From Clostridium puniceum (GTDB lineage Bacteria; Bacillota; Clostridia; Clostridiales; Clostridiaceae), in assembly GCF_002006345.1 (NCBI RefSeq), contig NZ_LZZM01000127.1, positions 1 to 64,000 of the forward strand: a stretch of 64,000 nucleotides of DNA. Direction: 5' to 3'. Of the stretch, positions 54,045 to 63,815 are shown one piece after another; position 1 is the stretch's first letter; every line of letters begins with the position of its first letter. Position numbers and translations under genes: made by a program. The notes below the pieces were generated by a model. That model had not been told where the DNA came from and searched no databases. It saw only the letters and a program-made list of their open reading frames with translations.

Positions 54045-55745
54045 ATGAATATAGATAATTTTAAGGAATATATAGATAAAATAATTTTAGAGAGAGGCTA
54101 TGACTATTATATTGATGGGAATATAGTTGACACTCGTAATGAAGGAGATAATACTTACATATTTGAAGTACAGGGAAGTGAAGACTATCAGGTTGTAGTA
54201 CAGCTTGATACTAATGGTGAAATAATTTATTCTGAATGTGATTGTCCATACGATTTTGGACCAATATGTAAGCATGAAGTTGCAGCTTATTATGAATTAG
54301 CTGAACATATAAGCAATGTTATTAATGATAAAGTAGAAAATAGAAATAATGTTATTAATAAAAAGTCAAAAAAGGTAATGATGAAAGAGCCAGAAATAAA
54401 AGAAGTTTTGAGCAACCTTTCAAAAGAAAAGCTAATAGATATTATATTGGATATAACCAAAAAAGATAGAACTTTAAAAGATAGCCTTATTGTAAGATAT
54501 TCAAAAGGAAATAGTGAACAGGAACTTAAAAAATGCAAAAAGTTAATAGATTCAATTGTGAAAAAGCATTTAGGAAGAGAGAGATTTATTTCCTATAGAG
54601 AAGCTGGTTATTTTGTAAGCGACATGGAAGAGTTATTAGAAAAGATACGAGAAACAGATGATATAATATTGGCAGTCGATATTGCTTTTTTAGTAATAGA
54701 TGAGGGAATAGAGGCTTTTCAATATGCCGATGATTCTGATGGTGATGTTGGTGGCTTAGTATCAGAAACCATTAATTTAATAGGTGAAATAATAAGTTAC
54801 AATGAAGATATAGATATTAATATAAAGGAAGAGCTATTTGAGAGATTGTTAAGTAAAGGTGAAAGTAAGATTTTTGATGATTGGACAGATTATAGAATGG
54901 ACATTTTAGGATTATGTGTTGATGTTGCAATTACGGAAGTTCTTAGAAACAAACTAAAGATAAAATTAAATTACTTAATTGATAAAAATTATAAGAATGA
55001 GTATATGAAATACAGCAACGAATGTATGCTTCATATATTATTTAATATGATAAATAAGTATGGAACTAAGGAAGAAGCAGAAGAGTTTATAAAGGACAAC
55101 TTAAAGTTTTCGTCTTTTAGGGAATTATTTATAAACAAATATCTTAAAGAGGAAAATTATGAAAAAGTTTTAGAATTGTCATTAGACGGAGAAAAACAAG
55201 ATGCAAGATTTGCTGGGTTAATTTTAAAATGGAAAAAAATAAGATATTCAGCATATAAAGAACTTTCTATGAGAGAGGAACAAAGAAATTTAGCTAAAGA
55301 GCTTTTACTTCAGGGTAATTTTGAATATTATAAAGAATTAAAAGAATTGGCAGAAGATAAAACAAATTTTTATAATAATTTAAAACAAGAACTTAAAAAA
55401 TATGACCATTGGCATTCTGAAAGAATTTTTCTTCAGATAATATTAGAAGAAAAGGATTTAGATGAAACAATGGAATATGTAAGAAAAAATCCAACAAGTA
55501 TAGATAATTATGCAGAAATTTTAATGGATAAGTTTAAGGATGAAGTAATAGAGATTTATAAAAGATATATAAAATTTGAAGCTAGTCATGCATCAAATAG
55601 AAGTAATTATAAAAATATATGTGGAATAATTAAAAGATATAAAAAAATTGCTGGAAAGCAAAATCAAACACAAATGATAAATGAATTAATTGCTTTATAT
55701 AGAAAAAGACCAGCTTTTTTAGATGAACTTAGTAAGATTAAATAA
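54045..55745 (+). CDS. SWIM zinc-finger protein, copy 2
   Basis: 566 residues with AAAGGAG before the ATG. It is collinear with the protein at 23917 over its whole length, with mostly conservative differences. The zinc motif CDCPYDFGPICKH (residues 65-77) is intact. The helical body (LSNLSKEKLIDIILDIT... to ALYRKRPAFLDELSKIK) is the same. Both copies have their own extended -10 promoter. The downstream neighbour is a LysR remnant whose ATG overlaps this stop (TAATG). Function is unknown; two intact copies in a decaying island suggest both are useful or that the duplication is recent. Confidence 0.8.
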   Translation: MNIDNFKEYIDKIILERGYDYYIDGNIVDTRNEGDNTYIFEVQGSEDYQVVVQLDTNGEIIYSECDCPYDFGPICKHEVAAYYELAEHISNVINDKVENRNNVINKKSKKVMMKEPEIKEVLSNLSKEKLIDIILDITKKDRTLKDSLIVRYSKGNSEQELKKCKKLIDSIVKKHLGRERFISYREAGYFVSDMEELLEKIRETDDIILAVDIAFLVIDEGIEAFQYADDSDGDVGGLVSETINLIGEIISYNEDIDINIKEELFERLLSKGESKIFDDWTDYRMDILGLCVDVAITEVLRNKLKIKLNYLIDKNYKNEYMKYSNECMLHILFNMINKYGTKEEAEEFIKDNLKFSSFRELFINKYLKEENYEKVLELSLDGEKQDARFAGLILKWKKIRYSAYKELSMREEQRNLAKELLLQGNFEYYKELKELAEDKTNFYNNLKQELKKYDHWHSERIFLQIILEEKDLDETMEYVRKNPTSIDNYAEILMDKFKDEVIEIYKRYIKFEASHASNRSNYKNICGIIKRYKKIAGKQNQTQMINELIALYRKRPAFLDELSKIK

Positions 55746-55998
55746 TGAAATGGCAGTAGCTAGAATATTTTAAGATAATAGCGGAAAGGGAGACTTTTAC
55801 TGAGGCAGCAAATTTACTTTCTGTAACACAACCGGTCTTAAGAAAGACTATTTCTAGATTAGAAGAAGAGCTGGAAGTCCCTTTATTTGAAAAAATGGAC
55901 GTAATATAAGATTAACTTCATCACTTTACCATAGGAACACATTTTATGCCTGAAATAATAAGTGACTTTTTAAATAAATGCCCAAATGTTTAAAGATT
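55745..55998 (+). pseudogene. LysR-family regulator remnant
   Basis: MKWQ-stop-LEYFKIIAERETFTEAANLLSVTQPVLRKTISRLEEELEVPLFEK is the N-terminal helix-turn-helix of a LysR regulator with a TAG at codon 5. After a frame loss, TIGTHFMPEIISDFLNKCPNV follows, which is the beginning of the substrate-binding domain with most of the linker missing. Confidence 0.75.
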
Positions 55999-56080
55999 TT
56001 GTGATAGAAGTTATCTGTAGCTTGGAGTTTTATTAAATTTCAAGAGCAATAGAGAAATTGAAAAAGGCTGAGTAAGAACA

Positions 56081-56248
56081 AGAGAATTTTTGGAAACCAA
56101 TTATGAGATAGCTTTAATAAATTGTTATAATTTACAAAAGAGTAATTTAGAGCTAGAATATACAGAGAAAGCTTTAGCTTTAGACTAAAATTTTCAAGAG
56201 GATAATGACTTGAAAATTATGATTTAAGAGATATTAAAAGATAATTAA
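56081..56248 (+). pseudogene. TPR-like gene remnant
   Basis: A frame with two internal stops: REFLETNYEIALINCYNLQKSNLELEYTEKALALD-stop-NFQEDNDLKIMI-stop-EILKDN. The first stop (GAC TAA AAT) looks like a Gln codon changed to TAA. It is a leftover of a helical repeat protein. Confidence 0.5.
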
Positions 56249-56282
56249 GACGTATAGAATAAGAACATAAGGGGTAATTATT

Positions 56283-58022
56283 TTGAATATTGAAAATAGT
56301 ATAATTTTTATAAATGATGAAGATAAAACAGAAGCGGTAATAAACTGTTATCAAATAGAAGATGATAAAATTGAAGTAAAATTAAATAATGGTGAAAGTA
56401 ATATTTATGGTGATAGTCAAGTTAAGTGGAGTACAAAATTTGAGCCGATTGAACTGAGAAATGTTGTGATTTATGAAAATGAAGTGCAAATGACAAACCT
56501 TTTAAAGGCTATAATTTTTGAGGAATTTGATAAAATAAGAATTATTTTCAAAGATGGAAGCAATAAGTTATACTCAAGAGATAAATTAGTTATTAGAGAT
56601 AATGGCCTTGAGGAACCTATTGTAGAGAATAATTTTATGTATTTTAAAGAGATTTCAAAGCAGCTTGATTTATACAATGATTATGATGGTGTAAGTAAAA
56701 TACTTGAAAAAATTTCTGTTATAAATCCGAATAGTGCACTTGTAAATTATTTAAATCCAAAATCAATTGAAATAGGATATGATTTCGATTTTGCAATATA
56801 TCCTTTTGGGTTTAATTTAAAGCAAAGGGAGGCAGTAGAAAAAGCTCTTAATAGTAAAATAAACATTATAGAGAGTTCATCAATAGCAGATAGGACTGAA
56901 GTTATATTAAATGTCGCTGCAACTGCTGTTTTAGAGGGGAAAAATGTAGTAATAGTTACTAAGGATGATTTTTCAGCCTTAAAATATCTAGAAATACTTA
57001 AACAATCAGATATTGATTTTACTGTGAATCATTTAAAAGAGAATGAAACAAACAGTTTTCAAAATAATTGTGAACAGTGGCTTAGAAATCCTAGCGGTAA
57101 GTTTGAGCATGAAAATCTATCTGAGAAAAAAGCAGCTTTGGTTAGTATTCAAAATGAGTTAGTTAAAAAATTGGAAAATCAAACTAAAATTGAAAGTTTA
57201 GAAGTTCAAAAATCCTATCTAATTTTTGACAATGCTGAACTTGAAAAAGCTATTGAATCAAATGAAGTTAAAATACCAGCTTCTGTGTTAAGCTTTAGCA
57301 CAGAGAAGCTTTTAGCCTTTAAGGAAGAATATAGTTCAATTATTAAAAAGCAAGGACATATAAGCTTTTTGAGAAAAATAATGTTTATATTCAAATATAA
57401 TATTTTAGATTTTGGTTTTTATAATATTAAACCTGAAATATTGGAAAAAGTATTAAGTGAAGCTTATAACAACTTAAAAATTGATGAGATAGATATAGAA
57501 ATAAAATTACTACAGAGCAATTTAGATAAGAATAAAATTAACATGGAAATAGAACAATTCAAAAAAAAATCAATGGAAGTATTAAAGAGTGGGCTATATG
57601 AATACTTAAAGAATAGTAAAGAAATGAACATATCTCAAATAGAAGGAGAAGACGAAACATTAAATAAAAAAATAAACTATCCTATTTTAACTTCAGCAAG
57701 AGATTTCTTTATAAATACAATTAATAATAATTGTATTTTTGATTATGTGATTCTTGATGAGGCAGCAGATATGGATATAGTTACAGGTGCGTTAGCATTT
57801 GCAAGAGGAAGAAACCTTATTATTATTGATGATTTAAACGAAATCCAAACCAAATTAGATGACACAATAGCTAATGAATTGGTTGAAATTTTCGATAAAA
57901 ACCAAGTAAACCCAGCATACAAATATCTAGATAATTCATTAATATCATCACTTAACCAATTGTTTGAGAAAGTTCCCAAAACAGTGTTTTCAAAAAAATA
58001 CAAAGGGAATAATAGGACATAG
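56283..58022 (+). CDS. Degenerate, truncated SF1 (UPF1/IGHMBP2-like) helicase
   Basis: 579 residues from TTG 56283 with AAGGGG upstream. A beta-rich N-terminus (about 1-120) is followed by the Q-motif FNLKQREAVEKAL (about 180-192) and motif II FDYVILDEAADMD near 490. Where Walker A (GPPGTGKT) should be, it reads IIESSSIADRTEVIL, so the P-loop lysine and glycines are gone. Motifs III-VI and about 300 C-terminal residues of the family are missing. It could be a structural, non-catalytic relative, but truncation plus the lost P-loop point to a decaying gene. A further scrap (LIVKNESYYKIRNITGIDDK) follows to about 58120. Confidence 0.65.
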   Translation: MNIENSIIFINDEDKTEAVINCYQIEDDKIEVKLNNGESNIYGDSQVKWSTKFEPIELRNVVIYENEVQMTNLLKAIIFEEFDKIRIIFKDGSNKLYSRDKLVIRDNGLEEPIVENNFMYFKEISKQLDLYNDYDGVSKILEKISVINPNSALVNYLNPKSIEIGYDFDFAIYPFGFNLKQREAVEKALNSKINIIESSSIADRTEVILNVAATAVLEGKNVVIVTKDDFSALKYLEILKQSDIDFTVNHLKENETNSFQNNCEQWLRNPSGKFEHENLSEKKAALVSIQNELVKKLENQTKIESLEVQKSYLIFDNAELEKAIESNEVKIPASVLSFSTEKLLAFKEEYSSIIKKQGHISFLRKIMFIFKYNILDFGFYNIKPEILEKVLSEAYNNLKIDEIDIEIKLLQSNLDKNKINMEIEQFKKKSMEVLKSGLYEYLKNSKEMNISQIEGEDETLNKKINYPILTSARDFFINTINNNCIFDYVILDEAADMDIVTGALAFARGRNLIIIDDLNEIQTKLDDTIANELVEIFDKNQVNPAYKYLDNSLISSLNQLFEKVPKTVFSKKYKGNNRT

Positions 58023-58184
58023 ATTGCTATACGAAAAATTAATAGTTAAAAATGAAAGCTACTATAAGATAAGAAATATAACAGGAATAGATGATAAAAA
58101 TATGTTTGAAGTCGTTGTTTAAAAACATTTTAAATAAAATAAGGTGTAATAAGAAAAGACTGATATAGGAACTTGGAAAATACA

Positions 58185-58193
58185 TGTTATAAT
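58185..58193 (+). promoter_or_regulatory. Extended -10 promoter of the DUF4132 operon
   Basis: TG-T-TATAAT, about 117 bases before the ATG at 58310; the long leader is AT-rich without a clear stem. Confidence 0.5.
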
Positions 58194-58309
58194 AAAAAAA
58201 TAAAAATAAATACAATAATATGGTTTATTTGCATAGTGTCAACAAAGGTGAAAATATTAGCATATTTTTTAAATTTCTTAGAAGTATTAAAATTTTTTTA
58301 GGAGGTTAT

Positions 58310-58729
58310 ATGAAATTATATGTAAATGTAAAGCAGGCAAGCTCGCGTAAAAACTTTATATCAAAGGAAGAAATAACTTTAGAGGTGATTCCTGCTACCT
58401 TAAGATTATTAATAGAACAAATTATAATTAAAAACGTTAAAGAATTTAATGACAACATAAAAAAGGAAAAACTAGTGGAGTATTTGACAGCAGAGGAAAT
58501 AGAAACAAAAGCTGAACTTGGGAAAGTTTCATTTGGAAGTCTTTATAATGATACTAAACAAAATTTGAGTAAAGCTTTAGAAAATGCTTTTACAGCTTAT
58601 GAAGATGGTATTTATAAAGTATTTGTAAATGATGAAGAAACTGGAAAGTTAGATGAAGCTGTAAATTTAAATAATGGAGATATTTTAACTTTTATTAAAT
58701 TCACAATGCTAGCAGGCAGATTGTGGTAA
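58310..58729 (+). CDS. Small partner protein of DUF4132
   Basis: 139 residues from ATG 58310, which has AGGAGG directly upstream; earlier starts have none. It begins with a beta-strand pair (KLYVNVKQASSRKNFISKEEITLEV), then helices, and ends YKVFVNDEETGKLDEAVNLNNGDILTFIKFTMLAGRLW. No catalytic motif. The gene lies 18 bases before the DUF4132 gene, so the two form an operon. I do not know its function; the tight pairing suggests a complex. Confidence 0.7.
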   Translation: MKLYVNVKQASSRKNFISKEEITLEVIPATLRLLIEQIIIKNVKEFNDNIKKEKLVEYLTAEEIETKAELGKVSFGSLYNDTKQNLSKALENAFTAYEDGIYKVFVNDEETGKLDEAVNLNNGDILTFIKFTMLAGRLW

Positions 58730-58747
58730 AAAGAGAGGAGTAGCATT

Positions 58748-61700
58748 ATGAGTTATTATACGGAAAGAGAAGAATTGGTTATAAATCATTTGAAAAAAGT
58801 TTTGAATAAAAAAACAAATGGAAACCTAGAAGCTATGAAGCTTATTGAGCTTTTTAAAAATTATAAGGAAGCTGATTATAAGGAAACACAAAATAGATAC
58901 CAAGAGTTTGAAGTTGCCTTATGGAAGCAAGAGACTAAATCTATAGAGGAAATTTTTGAAGGTGATAGATATAGCTTTTTAGAATTATTATTTGGCGAAG
59001 AAAATGCAAAAATATTTAAAGCTGTTTGGGATAAGGCTACAAGCTATAGCTATTCTGTAGGTGGTTATAGAAGGTCTTATAAAACTAAAAAGGCTTCAAA
59101 ATTATATCTTAATAAAAATATGACTAAACTTAGAGAATATTTGTATTTAACTACCTCTCAATTCTCACTTGATAAATATTTTCAGGGTGAGAGAGAGAGT
59201 TATGGGTATAATAGTGTAATTTCAGATATTATAGCAGTTGAAATAGATAATAATGAAAATAAGGTTTTAGAGCAGCTTAGAGAAGTTATTTACAATGATA
59301 ACAATGCTTCATTAATTACAAGAGAAATGATTAAAGGTATTTTGATGAGTGAAAATGAAGAAGCGCATAAGATGATAGGAGAGCTTTTGCTTGCTGCAAA
59401 GCTTCAAGAGGGCTTAAGGCAAAGTATAGTTGAAAGCTTGGATGAAGGCTCTAGAAAAGGCTTTTTATATATTCTTAAACTTATAATAGATAACAATTTA
59501 ATGAGATTTTCTTCAGTAGTTAGGGCTTTTTGTACCTGGACTGGCTTAAACTTAGAGGTTGAAAAACCAAAAGTTATAAAAAAATCCTTTGAAGCAGCTT
59601 ATAACTGTTCGATAGACGAGGAGTATAGAAAGTCATGCTTGACTTCAGAAGATAATCTTTTGATTTATATAAGCCTGTGGTCTGTTGCTTTTGATGAGAT
59701 CCAAGATATAGAGGATCTATTAAAAACTTTATTTCATGGTGAGTATAAATATAAAAAATTACTTGCTCTTGAATTTTTATATGAAACTCAAGATCATATT
59801 TTAATGCATAAAGCAGCTTGTGAAATGTTAGAGGTGGATGATTTTGAAATTATAGCTTTAGCTGTTAGAAATATATTTAATAATTTAAACTGCTATGGTT
59901 TAACCTATAATTTAGAGCGTCTTGAAGAATACAAAAAATTAGGAAATAAATATTATGGCAAGGACCTTTTTCATAAGCTAAAGAGAATTATTGATAGGAT
60001 GCCAAAAAAAGAAATAAAGTATGAAGAAGTAGTATTTCCTTGGATTAAAGTAAATCTTAATGTAAATGAATTGATGGAAAAATTAATATTGTCTGCTGGA
60101 ATTACAGAAGATGAAGCTATATTAGAGGTTTTCATAGATTATAAAGATAAGATGAATGTAATTTCAAGGGAATTATTCTTTGGAGAATTCTTAAAAAAAC
60201 CTAAAAACAATAAGCAAAGAACAGCATTAATTGAAGCTTGTGGTGATAAGAGCCAGCAAGTTAGAGTAGAAGCCTTTGAAAATGTTAGTGCTTTAAAACT
60301 TAATAGTGAGGATTATAAATACATAGAAAATTTATTGAAATATAAGTATGGAGATTTAAGAAAGAGTTCAATAAAGCTTCTGCTTAAGCAATCTAGTGAA
60401 GAGCTCTTAAATACTGTTAAAAATTTGGTTGCAGGTAAAGAGGAAAATAAAAAGCTAGCAGCAATTGAAATAGTAAATAGTATTGAAAATGATCCAAAAC
60501 ATAAGGACATATTTGAAAAGTGTTTAGAATATGTTTCAGCAGTAAATGATACTTTGCAAAACAGCAAATTGGCTGTTAAAAGCAGCAATAAGGATAAAAA
60601 GAATCTTAAAAACCTTGAAAATGGTTTTGGTTTATATGAACCTTGTAAAAATTATGCTCCATTAAAGGTCAGCAGAGATAAAAAAGTAACTTATGAATTT
60701 TCAAGTGCTTATGAAAAAATTAAGGACATTGCTTATAGCTTCAGTAATTTAATTAATGAAAATCGAGAATTTGAATACGAAGTTACAGAGTGGGATGATA
60801 GCAAAACAACAGTAACTTTAGGTGGCTCATATTATCTTATTCCTCTTAACAGAAAAATTACTGGAACAGGCTTGGAGAATTACCCACTGGCAGAAAAGGT
60901 AAGAGCTTTTGCCAAGGAGAATCAGCTTGAGGGGTGGAACCTTATGGAGCTGGATTTCTATTTGAGAATGGCGGATAGGAATGAATATGGAACTTATCTC
61001 GAGTGGTATAAAGAATTTTTAGACAATAATTTTAATTATAAAACCATTAAAGAACTTAAAAAGGTTATAGATAATATACCATATCACAATCATATACTGA
61101 CTTATGTATATTTATTAGTGGAAGAGCTTCCAGAGGCTGAAAGATTCCAAATCAGCAAGGCAATAGCTCAATATATATATGAAGCAATACCTGCGGAAAA
61201 GCATTTGGAGGAGTATTCAAAAAAAGAAGAATATTATAGATATAACCGAAGCAATATGAAAGCTTATGTAGCTTCAGCAATACATATAACTCATTGGCTT
61301 AGAATTATGCTTGAAAGTGCTAAAGATGATAAGGTTTTTGGTGAAGCTTTTACTATTACTTATAATTATTATAAAGCTAGCAATTTCTATGCAGAAATGT
61401 CTTTTAATTTAAACTATTTTGGCAGAGCGCTTGAAATTGGAATTATTGGTGAAAATGAAGCTCTTAAAGAAATTATAGAAAGACCAGTAAGTTCAAGACA
61501 TATGCATAGTTTAACAAGTCAAAATTCATATGATAAAAATATACTTAGTGAATATAAGAAAATCTTAAAGCTAGGTGAAGCAGCAGTAGATGTTATTGCA
61601 GAAATTGAAGCAGGTAGGGGAGATTTAGATACGGAAGTAACAACTCTAGCAGCTCAAATTCAAAAATGTCAGGGAGTAAATATTTTTGCTCAAATTATAC

Positions 61701-63667
61701 TAAATTCAGAAAAAGATACCTATGTTAGAGGCTACAACTATGTAGGCGGAGACTGTACTAAGAAAGCTATATTAAGTCATTTATTAAAATGCTGTTATCC
61801 TAAAGCAGAAGAAAATGCAGAAAGCTTAAAGGAAGCCTTAAAAGGAAAAAAAGTAACTACAAAACATTTAATTGAAGCGGCTATGTATTCACCACAGTGG
61901 TTGGATATAGTTTCAGATTATATAGGTTATGAGGGGTTAAAGTCAGCTTGCTGGTATTTCCATGCTCATGTTAATGATAATTTTTCAGAGGAAAAATCTG
62001 CTATTGTAGCAAGATATACACCTATATCAGCAGAGGATTTAAAGGATGGAGCCTTTGATCAGCAATGGTTTAAGGAAGCCTATAATACTATTGGAGAAAA
62101 AAGATTTAAAGATGTATATGATAGTGCAAAATATATTGCAGCAGGTGCTTTACACAAGAGATCTCAGCTTTTTGCAGATGCTACCTTAGGAAAGCTTAAG
62201 CAAAAGGAAGTTAAAGGTAAAGTTCAAGATACGAGAAATAAGGATTATTTACTGGTTTATGGATTAATTCCTGTTAAAGATGAAAAAGATTTATTAGAGC
62301 GTTATGAATATCTTCAAGAGTTTATTAAGGAGAGTAAAAAGTTTGGAGCTCAAAGACAGGCAAGTGAAGGTAGAAGTGGGAAAATAGCCTTGACTAACCT
62401 TGCTAGAAATGCTGGCTTTTCAGATGTAAATAGATTAATTTGGAATATGGAAACAGCTAAAATCCAAAGTATATTGTCATATCTAGAACCAAAGGCTATA
62501 GATGAGGTGGAGGTTAAGCTTACAATTGATGAACTTGGACAAGCAGATGTGCTTTGTATTAAAGCTGGTAAAGCATTAAAGAGCATACCTGCAAAGCTTA
62601 AGAAAAATGAATATATATTGGAAATAAATCAATCAAAGAAAAGTTTAAAAGATCAATATGTAAGAGCAAGAAAGAGTTTTGAGGAAGCTATGGAAAATGG
62701 TGAAGGCTTTAAGGGTGAAGAGCTTATGAAGCTGTGCAAAAATCCAGTATTAAAGCCAATAATCAAAAATCTTTTATTTAAGGCAGGAACTTTTATTGGG
62801 TATTTAACTGAAGATATTTTAGTTGATTATAAAAATAATACTTATAAATTAAAGGAAGATGATGAGGTAATAATAGCTCACCCTATTTATTTATACGAAG
62901 CTAAAGTTTGGCAGGAATATCAAAAAGATATATTTGCAAAGAAAATTGTGCAACCTTTTAAACAGGTGTTTAGAGAATTATATCTTCCAAATTCAGATGA
63001 ATTAAAAGAGCAGACCTTATCCAGAAGATATGCAGGACATCAAGTGCAGCCTAAAAAGACTTTGGCACTTTTAAAAACTAGAGGCTGGATGGCAAGTGAT
63101 GAAGAAGGGCTTCAAAAGGTTTATTATAAAGACAATATAATTGCAACTATTTATGCTCAGGCAGACTGGTTTTCTCCAGCAGATATAGAGGCGCCTGTTC
63201 TTGAATTTGTAAGATTTGAAGATAGAAAAACTTATAAACATTTAAATTTAGCTCATATGTCTAAATTGATTTTCTCTGAAGTTATGAGAGATCTGGACTT
63301 AGTTGTGAGTGTAGCTCATGTAGGCGGAGTAGATCCAGAAGCAAGCCTTTCAACTATTGAAATTAGAACTGCAATTGTAGAAGAAATATTAAAGCTTATG
63401 AAGCTTTCAAATGTCAAGCTAAAAGGCTCACATGCATATATTACAGGAGCTCATGGAGAATACACAGTACATTTAGGCAGTGGAGTAGTACATAAAATGG
63501 GAAGCGGCTCAATAAATATAGTTTCAGTACCTTCTGGACATAGAGGAAAGCTATTCCTGCCATTTATAGACAGTGATCCAAGAAGTGTAGAAATAATAAC
63601 AAAGATTACACTTTTTGCTGAAGACTCTAAGATAAAAGATCCAAGTATATTAGAGCAAATTATATAA
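58748..63667 (+). CDS. Giant DUF4132-domain protein
   Basis: 1639 residues with GAGGAG before the ATG. It is built largely of HEAT-like helices from about 60 to 640 (for example DKSQQVRVEAFENVSALKL), a middle domain at 640-1150, and a C-terminal DUF4132 region from about 1150, ending in the conserved block LDLVVSVAHVGGVDPEASLSTIEIR, TGAHGEYTVHLGSG and GKLFLPFIDSDPRSVEIITK. DUF4132/MolR-like proteins occur with MoxR ATPases and VWA proteins in chaperone-like or conflict gene sets. It has no membrane or signal segment. It is intact and is the largest gene in the window. Its exact role is unknown. Confidence 0.8.
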   Translation: MSYYTEREELVINHLKKVLNKKTNGNLEAMKLIELFKNYKEADYKETQNRYQEFEVALWKQETKSIEEIFEGDRYSFLELLFGEENAKIFKAVWDKATSYSYSVGGYRRSYKTKKASKLYLNKNMTKLREYLYLTTSQFSLDKYFQGERESYGYNSVISDIIAVEIDNNENKVLEQLREVIYNDNNASLITREMIKGILMSENEEAHKMIGELLLAAKLQEGLRQSIVESLDEGSRKGFLYILKLIIDNNLMRFSSVVRAFCTWTGLNLEVEKPKVIKKSFEAAYNCSIDEEYRKSCLTSEDNLLIYISLWSVAFDEIQDIEDLLKTLFHGEYKYKKLLALEFLYETQDHILMHKAACEMLEVDDFEIIALAVRNIFNNLNCYGLTYNLERLEEYKKLGNKYYGKDLFHKLKRIIDRMPKKEIKYEEVVFPWIKVNLNVNELMEKLILSAGITEDEAILEVFIDYKDKMNVISRELFFGEFLKKPKNNKQRTALIEACGDKSQQVRVEAFENVSALKLNSEDYKYIENLLKYKYGDLRKSSIKLLLKQSSEELLNTVKNLVAGKEENKKLAAIEIVNSIENDPKHKDIFEKCLEYVSAVNDTLQNSKLAVKSSNKDKKNLKNLENGFGLYEPCKNYAPLKVSRDKKVTYEFSSAYEKIKDIAYSFSNLINENREFEYEVTEWDDSKTTVTLGGSYYLIPLNRKITGTGLENYPLAEKVRAFAKENQLEGWNLMELDFYLRMADRNEYGTYLEWYKEFLDNNFNYKTIKELKKVIDNIPYHNHILTYVYLLVEELPEAERFQISKAIAQYIYEAIPAEKHLEEYSKKEEYYRYNRSNMKAYVASAIHITHWLRIMLESAKDDKVFGEAFTITYNYYKASNFYAEMSFNLNYFGRALEIGIIGENEALKEIIERPVSSRHMHSLTSQNSYDKNILSEYKKILKLGEAAVDVIAEIEAGRGDLDTEVTTLAAQIQKCQGVNIFAQIILNSEKDTYVRGYNYVGGDCTKKAILSHLLKCCYPKAEENAESLKEALKGKKVTTKHLIEAAMYSPQWLDIVSDYIGYEGLKSACWYFHAHVNDNFSEEKSAIVARYTPISAEDLKDGAFDQQWFKEAYNTIGEKRFKDVYDSAKYIAAGALHKRSQLFADATLGKLKQKEVKGKVQDTRNKDYLLVYGLIPVKDEKDLLERYEYLQEFIKESKKFGAQRQASEGRSGKIALTNLARNAGFSDVNRLIWNMETAKIQSILSYLEPKAIDEVEVKLTIDELGQADVLCIKAGKALKSIPAKLKKNEYILEINQSKKSLKDQYVRARKSFEEAMENGEGFKGEELMKLCKNPVLKPIIKNLLFKAGTFIGYLTEDILVDYKNNTYKLKEDDEVIIAHPIYLYEAKVWQEYQKDIFAKKIVQPFKQVFRELYLPNSDELKEQTLSRRYAGHQVQPKKTLALLKTRGWMASDEEGLQKVYYKDNIIATIYAQADWFSPADIEAPVLEFVRFEDRKTYKHLNLAHMSKLIFSEVMRDLDLVVSVAHVGGVDPEASLSTIEIRTAIVEEILKLMKLSNVKLKGSHAYITGAHGEYTVHLGSGVVHKMGSGSINIVSVPSGHRGKLFLPFIDSDPRSVEIITKITLFAEDSKIKDPSILEQII

Positions 63668-63815
63668 TTTAGATGAATGCTTAATTATGAAATTTTGATC
63701 GGCAGGGTGGCTAATGAAAATTAGTAACACTCTGCATAATAATTGATTTTAATTAGTTAGGCATATGGATTGGTTATTTTTTAAATGTGCCTTAAAGAAA
63801 AAGGATGGTAATGCG

